DNA from: Chitinophaga sp. YR627
GTDB lineage: Bacteria; Bacteroidota; Bacteroidia; Chitinophagales; Chitinophagaceae
Length of the DNA: 64,000 nucleotides
Assembly: GCF_900114995.1 (NCBI RefSeq)
Contig: NZ_FOUX01000001.1
Location: 248,001-312,000 of the forward strand
Direction: 5' to 3'
Part shown: positions 36,635-46,000 of the stretch, one piece after another
Numbering within the stretch: the stretch's first letter is position 1
How the letters are laid out: every line of letters begins with the position of its first letter
Program-made: the position numbers and the translations under genes
Notes under the pieces: generated by a model
Told to the model about the DNA's origin: nothing
The model's input: only the letters and a program-made list of their open reading frames with translations
The model's database searches: none

Positions 36635-37042
36635 ATGGTGGCATTAAAGACGGTAGGGCTTTTAGTAGTCCGCGACAGGAAATTATTACTGGCCTTCAGC
36701 AGGAATAAACAATGTTTTTATTTACCCGGTGGTAAAGTGGACGAAGGGGAAACAGAGAAGGGCGCACTTTGCCGGGAGATCGAAGAAGAGCTGCATGTGC
36801 AGCTGACGGAAGAAGACCTCGAATACTACACACATATCACAGCGCCTGCTTTTGGCGAAAAGAGAGGCGTGATCATGGAACAGGATTGTTATCTGGTGCA
36901 CCGGGACATCGAACCGAAACCGGCTGCCGAGATAGGAGAGATACGTTTCTTTTCTTCAGATGAATATGCAGAACAGTCCGCACAGGCCCCCGGAGCGATC
37001 GCTATTCTGAAAATATTAAAGGAGGCCGGATTAGTGGATTAA
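36635..37042 (+). CDS. Nudix hydrolase
   Basis: 135 aa. The Nudix box is complete: G33-x5-E39-x7-R47-E48-I49-E50-E51-E52, read as 'GGKVDEGETEKGALCREIEE'. The family hydrolyses nucleoside diphosphates linked to another moiety, with Mg2+ bound by the box glutamates. Substrate cannot be told from sequence; the length and 'FYLPGGKVDEGE' context are those of MutT/small housecleaning types. It starts 23 nt after the LytTR gene and may be the third gene of that operon. Confidence 0.9.
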   Translation: MVALKTVGLLVVRDRKLLLAFSRNKQCFYLPGGKVDEGETEKGALCREIEEELHVQLTEEDLEYYTHITAPAFGEKRGVIMEQDCYLVHRDIEPKPAAEIGEIRFFSSDEYAEQSAQAPGAIAILKILKEAGLVD

Positions 37043-37163
37043 GCCCTGTTAATAAAGACTTACAGCCGTTTTTTGGCGCAATTGTTCATCTCCTGATCAC
37101 ATTGGGGACTACCTACTAGTCAGTTTTGGTTTTATCTTTACCCCCGGAACAGCGAAAATTGTC

Positions 37164-38273
37164 ATGAGATATAATACACCTGTGCTTAAGAAAGACCAGC
37201 CCGATGATTCTTACAAATTCAGACCTTTGCCAGCCCCCAGCGGCCCTTATCCCTATCATTTAGCGTTAAAGGACGTGTTGCCTTCCATCGGTGAAGACAG
37301 TATGGTCTTCCATATGGTGGGCGATACCGGAAGCATGCGCAGTCCGGATTTTCAGCGGGAAGTCGTGAAGGAGATGGTAGAGCAATTTGAAACGGCCGCT
37401 CCCGGAGAGCGCCCTCAATTCCTTTATCACCTGGGAGATGTAGTGTACAATCATGGAGAAGCGTCGCAATACCAGCGGCAGTTCTTCGATCCTTATAAGT
37501 TATATCCCGCCCCGGTCTTTGCGATTGCCGGTAACCACGACAGCGATGTGAACGAGGAGTCTGCTGTGAAGTATAACAGTCTGGAGCCGTTTATGACCGT
37601 ATTCTGTGATACGGAACCGCATACAGTACCATTCAGTGGTGGTGCTGCCAGGAAAAGTATGGTACAGCCCAATGTCTACTGGACGATGAAAGCCCCGCTG
37701 GCCAACATTATCGGTATGCACAGTAATGTGCCGAAATTTGGTATTGTGACAGATGAACAGAGGGAGTGGCTGAAAGCTGAGCTGAAGGCCGCAGATGGCG
37801 AACGTCCCGGTAAGGCATTGATCATCTGTATACATCATGCTCCCTATACGGCAGATATCAACCATGGATCGAGTATTCCGATGATCACCCTGCTTGAGTC
37901 TGTTTTTGAGGAGACAGGCGTACGGCCGGATATCGTGTTTAGCGGACACGTACACAATTATCAGCGTATGAAAAGGGCGTATCCGGATGGTAAATCTGTA
38001 TGCTTTATTGTAGCCGGAGGTGGCGGGTATGACGAATTACATGCCATCGCAGCCCTGGACGATACGCGTTTTACAAATGACTATCCCACTTTTCAGCAGG
38101 TAAGACTGGAGAGTTATTGTGATAATAAACACGGTTTTCTGAAGGTCGCCCTGGAGCGCAGTGCCACAGGTTTAACCCTTACCGGCCGGTATTATTCCGT
38201 GCCACACCGTGCGCAGCCTGATACGCCTGTGAATGCGACCCTGGAAGATACTTTTGTATTACCGATCAGCTGA
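37164..38273 (+). CDS. Calcineurin-like metallophosphoesterase
   Basis: 369 aa, no signal peptide. The metal-binding motifs occur in order: 'VGDTGSM' (D-x-G variant of the first motif), 'YHLGDVVYNHGE', 'AGNHDSD', 'IHHAPY' and 'SGHVHNYQR'. They match the purple-acid-phosphatase-like branch of the calcineurin superfamily, which uses a binuclear metal centre. Substrate is unknown. The stop codon TGA is the first three bases of a palindrome shared with the convergent downstream gene. Confidence 0.85.
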   Translation: MRYNTPVLKKDQPDDSYKFRPLPAPSGPYPYHLALKDVLPSIGEDSMVFHMVGDTGSMRSPDFQREVVKEMVEQFETAAPGERPQFLYHLGDVVYNHGEASQYQRQFFDPYKLYPAPVFAIAGNHDSDVNEESAVKYNSLEPFMTVFCDTEPHTVPFSGGAARKSMVQPNVYWTMKAPLANIIGMHSNVPKFGIVTDEQREWLKAELKAADGERPGKALIICIHHAPYTADINHGSSIPMITLLESVFEETGVRPDIVFSGHVHNYQRMKRAYPDGKSVCFIVAGGGGYDELHAIAALDDTRFTNDYPTFQQVRLESYCDNKHGFLKVALERSATGLTLTGRYYSVPHRAQPDTPVNATLEDTFVLPIS

Positions 38274-38292
38274 TCCTGACCCGTCAGGATCA
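38271..38292. repeat. Palindrome that contains both stop codons of convergent genes
   Basis: Two perfect 10-bp arms (38271-38280, TGATCCTGAC; 38283-38292) flank a CC loop. The outer TGA of each arm is the stop codon of the metallophosphoesterase (+) and of the alpha/beta hydrolase (-). No T run follows on either strand, so it is not a classic intrinsic terminator. Confidence 0.8.
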
Positions 38293-38991
38293 GGCGGGCG
38301 TATAAGTGGCTACTGGTTGCAGGAAATAAGCAAGCAGGGAGAGATTGACCTGCTCTATCGGATGCGGCGTACCCGGTAATACGGCCATCTGTGCGCCGTT
38401 GATCCCTTTATAGGCCACGACGGTTTCTTCTATGGAGACCATCTTGTCACGGTCGCCCAGCATGATCAGCGTTGGCGTCGTAATGTCTTTATAATCATCG
38501 ATTTTTAACGGATTGTCCCTGCCCATGGACAGCATCATCTCACTGGTTTGCAGTAATACCTGTTTCCAGTCCCTTGGCGCATGCAGACGGGCCAGGTTGT
38601 CGGCAAAGGCAGGTACCTTCTGGAGGATCGTCTCCGGGTTCAGCATTTTGGTCTCTTTCGCTGCAGTGACCTCATCCCAATGAAATTTCGTACCCAGGGT
38701 AATGATCCTGCCGATCAGGCCCGGATGCTGTCTGGCCAGATAAAGGGCTACATAACCGCCCATGCTGTAACCAAAGATAGTGAGGTCTTCCAGCTGGTGC
38801 TGGCGGATGTACTGTAATGTGGCATCGGCAAAAAGGGCGATAGAAAAAGGCTGATCGGGCAGGGGAGTACCGCCATGACCGGGAAAATCAAGGAGATGTA
38901 CGTCATAATGAGCCTTCAGACTCTCTGCAAGCGGCTGTAGCTGAATGGACGCGCCAATTGCGCCATGGAGCAATAACATGGAAGGTTTCAT
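38290..38991 (-). CDS. Alpha/beta hydrolase
   Basis: 233 aa, cytoplasmic. The oxyanion segment 'LLLHGAIGAS', nucleophile elbow GYSMGG with S76, acid in 'LGDRDKMV' and catalytic histidine in 'PGTPHPIEQ' complete the triad. The short cap region and overall length fit small esterase/MenH-like hydrolases; the substrate is not predictable. Transcribed leftward alone, convergent with the metallophosphoesterase. Confidence 0.9.
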   Translation of the reverse strand: MKPSMLLLHGAIGASIQLQPLAESLKAHYDVHLLDFPGHGGTPLPDQPFSIALFADATLQYIRQHQLEDLTIFGYSMGGYVALYLARQHPGLIGRIITLGTKFHWDEVTAAKETKMLNPETILQKVPAFADNLARLHAPRDWKQVLLQTSEMMLSMGRDNPLKIDDYKDITTPTLIMLGDRDKMVSIEETVVAYKGINGAQMAVLPGTPHPIEQVNLSLLAYFLQPVATYTPA

Positions 38992-39094
38992 GAACTGAAG
39001 TTAGCGTTTTAGTACTTAAGTCACTGATAATACGTAGAAATACGCATTTTGTTCAGGAAGAGGTGCAGGGGTATGTTCTTATGAGAAAAAATAA

Positions 39095-39102
39095 TATATT
39101 TG
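39095..39102 (+). promoter_or_regulatory. Bacteroidota -7 promoter element (TATATTTG)
   Basis: An exact match to the TAnnTTTG -7 consensus lies 38 nt before the start codon of the DUF898 gene, giving a leader of about 30 nt. No good -33 TTTG is visible at the usual distance. Confidence 0.5.
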
Positions 39103-39140
39103 TTTTTATTCTTTAAACCTATACACTAATCCCCTTTCTT

Positions 39141-40106
39141 ATGGAACAACAGTATGGCCAAACCGGCACTGTAAACCGCCCCGCCCTTACCTACAATGGT
39201 GACGGAGGTACTTTTTTCGGCATTCTCATTTTAAACGCATTACTTACAGCTGTAACATTCGGATTCTACTATCCATGGGCTAAAGCCAAAAAACTGCAAT
39301 ACATCTATTCTTCCACAGAACTGGATGGTAGCCGTTTTGCATGGCATGGTACCGGTAAAGAGATGTTCAAAGGTTTTCTGAAAGCAGTGGGTGTGATCGT
39401 GGCATTGTACATTACATTCTTCCTGCTCATGAAAGCTGGTATGATTGCAGTGGCTTTTATTGTTTATTTCGCGGCGATCATCGCAGCTGTTCCTTTCGCT
39501 ATCCATGGTTCCAACCGTTACCACTGGTCAAGAACGACCTGGAGAGGTATCCGTTTTGGTTATCGCGGTCAGCGCAATGAATTCATTCTGCTGTTCATCA
39601 AGGAAATGTTCCTGACACTGATCACTTTTGGTATCTATGGTTCATGGGCGACCATTAACCTGCGTACTTACATTGTCAGCAATATCCGTTTCGGCAGTGG
39701 TGAATTCAAATATGAAGCAAATGGCAGCGACTATTTCTTCATGAACCTGAAAGGATATTTCCTGTCTGTTCTTACCTTGGGTATCTATTCCTTCTGGTGG
39801 CAGGCAGATATGTACCGTTTCATGGTGGACCATACTTATCTGCAACACGAAGATAAAACCTTCAGTCTGCGTTCTACTGCTACCGGTGGTGAATTCGCTG
39901 GTCTGCTGATTGTGAATGCGATCCTGCTGATCGTTACCTTAGGTATCGGTTATGCATGGATAGAGACCCGTACGCTCAGCTTCCTGATGTCTCACGTTGA
40001 GATCGAAGGTAACGTGGATCTGTCTCAGCTGTCACAGACAGAAGAAGAGTACAGAAACGCTATGGGAGAAGATATGGCAGATCTGCTGGACCTCAGCATC
40101 ATTTAA
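39141..40106 (+). CDS. YjgN-type (DUF898) membrane protein
   Basis: 321 aa. About eight hydrophobic segments are arranged as repeated units with the DUF898 hallmarks 'LLTAVTFGFYYPWAKAKKL', 'RGIRFGYRGQ', 'LTLITFGIYGSWATINLR' and 'LSVLTLGIYSFWWQADMY'. Members are inner-membrane proteins of unknown function. The M48 peptidase gene starts 8 nt downstream; DUF898 and M48 genes are commonly paired, which suggests a shared envelope quality-control role (inference). Confidence 0.85.
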   Translation: MEQQYGQTGTVNRPALTYNGDGGTFFGILILNALLTAVTFGFYYPWAKAKKLQYIYSSTELDGSRFAWHGTGKEMFKGFLKAVGVIVALYITFFLLMKAGMIAVAFIVYFAAIIAAVPFAIHGSNRYHWSRTTWRGIRFGYRGQRNEFILLFIKEMFLTLITFGIYGSWATINLRTYIVSNIRFGSGEFKYEANGSDYFFMNLKGYFLSVLTLGIYSFWWQADMYRFMVDHTYLQHEDKTFSLRSTATGGEFAGLLIVNAILLIVTLGIGYAWIETRTLSFLMSHVEIEGNVDLSQLSQTEEEYRNAMGEDMADLLDLSII

Positions 40107-40114
40107 TTTGATTT

Positions 40115-41188
40115 ATGTTTAAAGGAACATTTTACGATCACAAGGTGGCTGTTGCCATTCCTGCTACGATCCGGATATTCGATGAAAGTTTACAGTTTGA
40201 AACGCCGGTAGAGGGTATGCCTCCGCGCAGGCATCACTGGTTATTTTCAGAGATCAACGTCGATATGGCTGACAAGCGTTTTATCCGTCTTGTCAACCGG
40301 GCCGATGATGCCGGTACGCTGGAAATAAACGACGCTGCCTTTGTGGAGCTGTTCCTGGAAAAATACAAACACATACGCAGTATTGGTCTGGATAGACTGG
40401 TACTGCGTAATGGCGTTAAAGTGGGCCTGGCTGCCCTGCTGGTCATTGTCGGTCTGGCAGCACTGGCGCATTTTGTGATCCTGCCCTGGTGTGCCGACAG
40501 GGTCGTTGACCGTTTACCCCGGTCCTTTGATAAAGAATTAGGTGAAACCGCCGTGCAGAGCATGGATGAAGAACGTGACCCGGCTGCCAGTGCTTTACTT
40601 GCAAAATTTGGCGCACAGATGCACTGGGATTCCCCTGATTCCCTGAAATTTTTTGTTGTACCCAGCAAGATCGAAAATGCCTATGCGCTTCCGGGCGGTT
40701 ATGTGTTTGTGTATACCGGTCTGCTGAAGAAGCTGAATAAAAAAGAAGAACTGGCCGCATTATTATCACACGAAGTGGCACACGTCAGCTGCCGTCACTC
40801 TGTACGTAAATTATGCCGGGACATGAGTTCTTCTGTACTGGTAACCCTTGTGCTGACAAACAGCAGTCAGGCCGCCAGTGTGTTTTACTCCAATGCCAAT
40901 GCGTTATACAACCTCACTTATTCCCGTCAGTATGAACAACAGGCGGACATTGTCGGTATGGAAACCTTACGTAAGAACCATATCGATCAGCATGGCATGG
41001 TAGAACTGATGCAGGTCCTGCAAAAACTGAGCGAGAAGGTGGATGTGCCCGAGTTTATCAGCACGCATCCGCTGACTAAAAACAGGATCAGTTACGCGAA
41101 GGAAAACATCAAAAAGCATCCCGGAACGGTAGATCCGCATGAACAGATGGACGTCATTTTCGCGCAGTTAAAAGCATTGTACAAGTAA
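40115..41188 (+). CDS. M48 family zinc metallopeptidase, membrane-anchored
   Basis: 357 aa. One clear transmembrane segment lies at about 108-130 ('VGLAALLVIVGLAALAHFVI'). The peptidase domain has HEVAH at 219-223 and a downstream 'YSRQYEQQADIVGMETL' segment that supplies the third zinc ligand, as in HtpX/Ste24/BepA-like enzymes, and 'STHPLTKNRI'. It likely cleaves misfolded membrane or periplasmic proteins. Co-transcribed with the DUF898 gene. Confidence 0.9.
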   Translation: MFKGTFYDHKVAVAIPATIRIFDESLQFETPVEGMPPRRHHWLFSEINVDMADKRFIRLVNRADDAGTLEINDAAFVELFLEKYKHIRSIGLDRLVLRNGVKVGLAALLVIVGLAALAHFVILPWCADRVVDRLPRSFDKELGETAVQSMDEERDPAASALLAKFGAQMHWDSPDSLKFFVVPSKIENAYALPGGYVFVYTGLLKKLNKKEELAALLSHEVAHVSCRHSVRKLCRDMSSSVLVTLVLTNSSQAASVFYSNANALYNLTYSRQYEQQADIVGMETLRKNHIDQHGMVELMQVLQKLSEKVDVPEFISTHPLTKNRISYAKENIKKHPGTVDPHEQMDVIFAQLKALYK

Positions 41189-41339
41189 TAATCTTTCTCT
41201 TCCCTTTTCTCTTTCCAGCAGCTTTCCTGACACAGGAAAGCCCCTTTTGACAGCACATGCTGATGACTGCGGGCAATAAGCCAGCCGGCATAAGTATTTT
41301 TGCTATAAAACGGGGGTAATCCTGGTGTGGTGTATAATC

Positions 41340-41374
41340 AATTAGGAATTAGGAATTAAGAATTAGCAATTTGC
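41340..41374. repeat. Five-unit tandem heptamer repeat (AATTAGG-like)
   Basis: Five consecutive 7-bp units: AATTAGG, AATTAGG, AATTAAG, AATTAGC and AATTTGC. It lies in the non-coding stretch after the M48 gene. No function can be assigned. The rest of 41189-41467 shows no gene. Confidence 0.7.
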
Positions 41375-41467
41375 TTCAATATGCTGATGCTTCATTTCTA
41401 AGTCCTATTGATGAATTGTCATTCATAATATAATCTTACGTGTAAGACAGATGAATGCAGCCTATAC

Positions 41468-41608
41468 TTATCTGTGATAGTAACCACCGTGATGATGGTG
41501 ATGAGGAGGACGCGAGTGATAATATCCGGGTCTGTCACGAACGACCAGGCAGCTGCTCAATCCTGCAACCAGTAATACAGCGACGGCTAAATATTTAAAA
41601 GCTTTCAT
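41468..41608 (-). CDS. Small His-rich lipoprotein (46 aa)
   Basis: An ATG-initiated 46-codon frame encodes MKAFKYLAVAVLLVAGLSSC with a canonical signal peptidase II lipobox (LSSC, lipidated Cys20), followed by a 26-residue tail: 'LVVRDRPGYYHSRPP', five consecutive histidines, then 'GGYYHR'. The histidine run and Tyr/Gly pairs suggest metal binding at the cell envelope. The signal peptide plus lipobox plus clean stop make a chance frame unlikely. It is transcribed leftward from a 362-nt gap upstream of the PorP/SprF stop, which also holds the 76-bp palindrome. Confidence 0.7.
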   Translation of the reverse strand: MKAFKYLAVAVLLVAGLSSCLVVRDRPGYYHSRPPHHHHHGGYYHR

Positions 41609-41785
41609 GTGGTGAAGTTTAATTAAGCGTGATGAAATTTTTGAAAGTTCAACGTCTGCAGGCGGTTTAAACTTCTTTCGTCTACTGTAATGACAAAACT
41701 GTGCCAGATGCTGTTACGGACTGTTATTTATTGTTAACGGGAAAATGATAGGGGCTATCGGGTGTTTGGGTATCGTTCAGATGCC

Positions 41786-41861
41786 GTTTTAATATTTGTT
41801 ATCCTACGTTAATCCTACGTTCATGAACGTAGGATTAACGTAGGATAACAAATATTAAAAC
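41786..41861. repeat. Perfect 76-bp palindrome with four ATCCTACGTT copies
   Basis: Two perfectly complementary 38-nt arms (41786-41823 and 41824-41861) meet at the centre TCATGA with no spacer. Each arm contains the decamer ATCCTACGTT twice (two direct and two inverted copies in all), flanked by the AT-rich segment TTTTAATATTTGTT. It sits about 180 nt upstream of the His-rich lipoprotein start and about 110 nt beyond the PorP/SprF stop. It would form a long hairpin in RNA of either strand or a cruciform in DNA. Confidence 0.9.
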
Positions 41862-41970
41862 AATATCAGAAGGGGGAGTAAGTAAATGTTGAGTGATCTG
41901 ACAAATGTATGGAAAATATAGATCCGGGTGAATGAAATACAGGATCTCGTTAAACGCTGTTTTTAGCCCT

Positions 41971-43053
41971 TTATCGCCCGAATTTTGGACAGGATGACTG
42001 TCTCCTTTCTTCTTTACTTCTGGCGTCTCTGCTGCTGCTTAAAAAGTCCCTGTAGGATAATGTCAGTTCGAAGCCACCCCGTCGCTGGGATGCCACCGCC
42101 AGTTTATCTATATTCACATCATAGCTCATACCGACCATAAACTGTGACCACTGGAGTTGTATAACAGGAATGACTGCGTCCCGCATGCGGTATAACATAC
42201 CCAGTGTAAGCGTCTGCTGATCAAATTCATGGCTGAACATCGCACCCGCCTGTATTGTGCTGATGCCGATGGGCTTCAGTCCGCGGGTGAATTGTTTGAA
42301 ATAGTCAGCATACAATATAAAACGATCGGTCTCACTGGTGGGAGCAGAAAGACCTGCATTCGCCGTAAATTTCCTGTTCAGGGTAATGATATTTCCTTTA
42401 AAGAAACTAACCTCCGGCATGGTGATATGATAGAGACCAGCACCAATAAAATAGTCAATGTCATAGAGATCATCGCGACGGTTTTTGAAAACGCCGTTAT
42501 AACTCAGACCAATAGATGCATCGAAATAACTAACGCTGGTGTTATTGATCACCTGCCGGGAGGAAGGCGCGATACTATAACTGCCATTGCTGCCTGCAAT
42601 GAACTGGTCATTGAACACCAGTTTACTCTGGTCAAAGCGTTGCTGCATAGAACCACCCATAAAGCCGAAGCTCAGATAGGAATTCCGGTATTCGCTCAGC
42701 GACACGCCATAGGTCAGCGAAGGCATGATCTGGGTGGTATTGAATTCAGAGGTCCCGGCCACATCTCTCAGCAGTTGTAGTCCGAAAGTAGCGTAGCCGT
42801 CCCGTACAAAGTTGACCGGTGTTTTGAATTCCCCGCTCAGACTGAATGTACGGTAAGGAATGGTGACGCTTTCCCATTGATTTCTGTAAGAAGCCGATAC
42901 CCGGATATTGCCGGTGAATACGCCGGCAAGTCCGGGGTTGCGTAATAATGGCTGGTCGTAGAACTGAGAGAATGCTACGTCCTGGCAAAAGCCTGTGGCA
43001 AAAGAAAGACAGCTTATCAGCAGCAGTGCGCACGTTTTTAAATATCGTCTCAT
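41971..43053 (-). CDS. PorP/SprF family type IX secretion outer-membrane protein
   Basis: 360 aa with signal peptide ending 'FATGFCQ'. The N-terminal family motif is clear: 'DVAFSQFYDQPLLRNPGLAG' and 'GNIRVSASYRNQWESV', followed by alternating beta strands of a barrel ('YLSFGFMGGSMQQRFDQSKL', 'QTLTLGMLYRMRDAVIPVIQ'). PorP/SprF proteins anchor T9SS substrates with type B C-terminal domains at the surface. The gene starts 11 nt after the stop of the 1630-aa type B protein, so the two form an operon and very likely a cognate pair. Confidence 0.9.
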   Translation of the reverse strand: MRRYLKTCALLLISCLSFATGFCQDVAFSQFYDQPLLRNPGLAGVFTGNIRVSASYRNQWESVTIPYRTFSLSGEFKTPVNFVRDGYATFGLQLLRDVAGTSEFNTTQIMPSLTYGVSLSEYRNSYLSFGFMGGSMQQRFDQSKLVFNDQFIAGSNGSYSIAPSSRQVINNTSVSYFDASIGLSYNGVFKNRRDDLYDIDYFIGAGLYHITMPEVSFFKGNIITLNRKFTANAGLSAPTSETDRFILYADYFKQFTRGLKPIGISTIQAGAMFSHEFDQQTLTLGMLYRMRDAVIPVIQLQWSQFMVGMSYDVNIDKLAVASQRRGGFELTLSYRDFLSSSRDARSKEERRQSSCPKFGR

Positions 43054-43064
43054 AGATAAGTTGT

Positions 43065-46000
43065 TTAGAATAATGTAACATTACCTTTAAAGGTGTACGG
43101 TACGCCGTTTTCGCAGACTACCTCCACTGTGTAGACATACACGCCGGTATCTGCCCGTTTACCGTTGATCAGTCCATCCCATCCGAAAGCAGGATCATTC
43201 GGAGCGAAATTGCTTCGCTCATACATGATCCTCCCCCAGCGGTTGAACACCCGGAATGATTTCACGGCATTGATACCCGTAGCCCGTACGACCAGTCTTC
43301 TGTTCTCCGGTATATCTCCGCCAGGTGCAAACGCATTTGGAATGAATACCTGTGACTCCTGACAGAACACTTTTATACAGATCTCATCTTTCGCTGCACA
43401 GCCGTAAGCGTTGGTCACTTCTACCTGATAACAGATATCGTTTTTGATCGTGGCTACCGGTGCGCTGCAAAGCGCATCATTACATCTCAGGTTTTGTACA
43501 GGCGTCCATTTGTATTGCGTGATCGGTAATACGCCGGGATCGTCTGCATTGGTGATAGTAGTGGTAAGCGGGAGCAGGTGGCCTGTCGGCAGACTCACCG
43601 TATCCTGTGGCAGCGTAACGACAGGGTATGCGCCTACCTGTATCAGGGTGTCAGCAGATGCGCTGCAACCCGTTTCGGTAGAAGTAACAGTAATCGTATA
43701 AATACCGGAATTGCTGATCTGTACATTGTTGATCGTGACATTAGCGGTGCTTACCGGTAGTCCGGCGCCGGGACCTTTCCAGAGATAGGTCAGTGCACTA
43801 TTCCCCGAAATAGAACTATAAGCCTGTAACAACAGGTCATCACCTACACACAAAGGCGATCTTGTTGAGATCAAAGGTTGTGTAGGTCCCTGCGTGATCT
43901 TTACTTCGAATTCTGCCGGCAGGGAGATACAGTTATTCTGCATGGCATATACTGCGTATGTACCGGCGTCGCTGGTGCTGACGGATGGGAATGTAACAAC
44001 CGTGTTTCTGCTGGTATCAGAGAAAGGACCGAAGGCGGGTCCGGCCCATATATATTCAACAGGTCCTGTTTCTTCGCTGGTGGCAGATAAGGCAGTCAAT
44101 GTCAGCGTAGCACCTGCACAGAGTGGCGGATTGTATCCGGCTACCGGTTGAGCCGGCGGAGAAGGATCCCGCAGGATGAATACATCCGGTATTTTCTGAG
44201 CGAGACAATTACCCACCGTTTCAACATAGATCTGAGAATAGGTGCCAGCCGTCAAAGGAACGCTGATGTTACCATTGGCGTCCGTACGGGTGCTGTAACT
44301 GTAAGGTATCTGGAATTTGTTGTAGTGGACGATCACATCCATATTCGGAACGGCGCCGTTATTCAGGTCCAGCACATGCAGGGCAATCGTACCGGAAGGG
44401 ATGCCGCATCTGACAGGATTGGTCGCTGTTGCACTGGTGATCTTTAGTGTAGGATGTACGACCGCAACAACCGGCGCTTTCGGACTCTCACAACCTTCGG
44501 CGTTTGTCTGACTTACATAGAAACGGTAAGTAGCAGCGGTGGTGGTTCTAATGAGTGGCGCACTATTCAGGGGATTTTGACTGGCGTCATACCAGTTGAT
44601 CGTATTACCGGGTGATGGCGTTACCTGTAGCGAAGTAGAAGGCATACCCATACAGAAATGCGCGGTATCCGTAACAGGTGCTGCGGTCACGGGTTTGACC
44701 GTCAGCTGCAGATTGTAGTCTGCACCTGTACAGGGCGATGGTGTCGGATTAACCGGTGAGACACGGATGGTGAGCGTCTGACTGACATTACCTGTATTGG
44801 TAAATGATAAGTTGATAGCTGCATTCGTACCATTGACGGAACCGGCACTGATGCCGGCAACGCCAGCAGGTAATGTACCGGTAACGGACCAGTTATACGT
44901 CGTATTGGCTACTGTCGATCTGGGTCTGAAGGTCGCCGAGCCACCGGAACAAATTGCCTGTGTGGTGACAGGGAATGAGATCACAGGTTGCTCAGTAATA
45001 GTGACGCTGGCGGTAGTATTGAATCCTGGACATGGCGGCGCTGCGGCGATCGCATATTGTACCGTATAGTTGCCCGGCGTACTCTGAGAAGGATCTATTG
45101 CACCCGTTGTTGGATTGATACTTAAGCCGGTACCTGCGCTAAAAGTACCGCCAGGTGTTCCGGAAAATGTAACTGTCTGTGGTGTACTGGTGCTTCCGCA
45201 ATAAGGAGAATTGGCATAGCGAATAGTTGCCGCAGGCGTACTATTGACAGTGACAGTAGCAGAGGTGCTGAAAAGCGCACAACCGCCAGTCCCGTTAACT
45301 GTATAGCTGATGGTATATATACCGGGTGTAGCGCCCGCAGGTGTGATCGTACCGGTACCCGGATTGATCGTTAAACCAGTAGCTGGCGTGATACTGAATG
45401 TGCCCCCGGTATTGCCCGTTATAACTGGTGTTACAGGCGGATTAGGCGTACCGCTGCTTACATTGCAGAGCACTGCCGGTTGATAACTGATAGTGGCAGC
45501 CGGCGCCCTGGTGATCGTTACCCGTGTGCTGGTGCTGAAACCTGCACAGGGAGGAGATGGTGGGATTGTGTAGGTGACGGTATAGGTACCGGGCGTACTG
45601 GTTCCCGGGGTAATAGCTCCCGTGGATGCACTCAGACTTAAGCCTGTGGTGGAGGAAAAACTACCTCCATTTGCACCGGTTAACTGTACACCGGTTACAC
45701 CATCAGACGAACACATCGCCGGATAGGCAATTGTGGCAGAGGGAGTACTGTTGATCGTGACAGTCGTGGTCGTCACGTAGTCAGGACAGGGGGCCGTACC
45801 GCTAATGGTATATCGTATTGTATAAGTACCCGGACTCGCACCTGCAGGTGTAATATCTCCGGTTGCGGCATCTATTGTCAGACCAGCGGCTGGAATGACG
45901 GAAAAGTTGCCTCCACCGGCGCCGGTACGTGTAACATGCACAACGGGATTCGGCGCAGCCGGCGTATTGGGCGCATTACAGAGAATCGCCGGACTATAGG

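Noticed and set aside
41340-41374. Possible CRISPR-like repeat
   Set aside because: Units are only 7 bp, have no spacers, and no cas gene is near.
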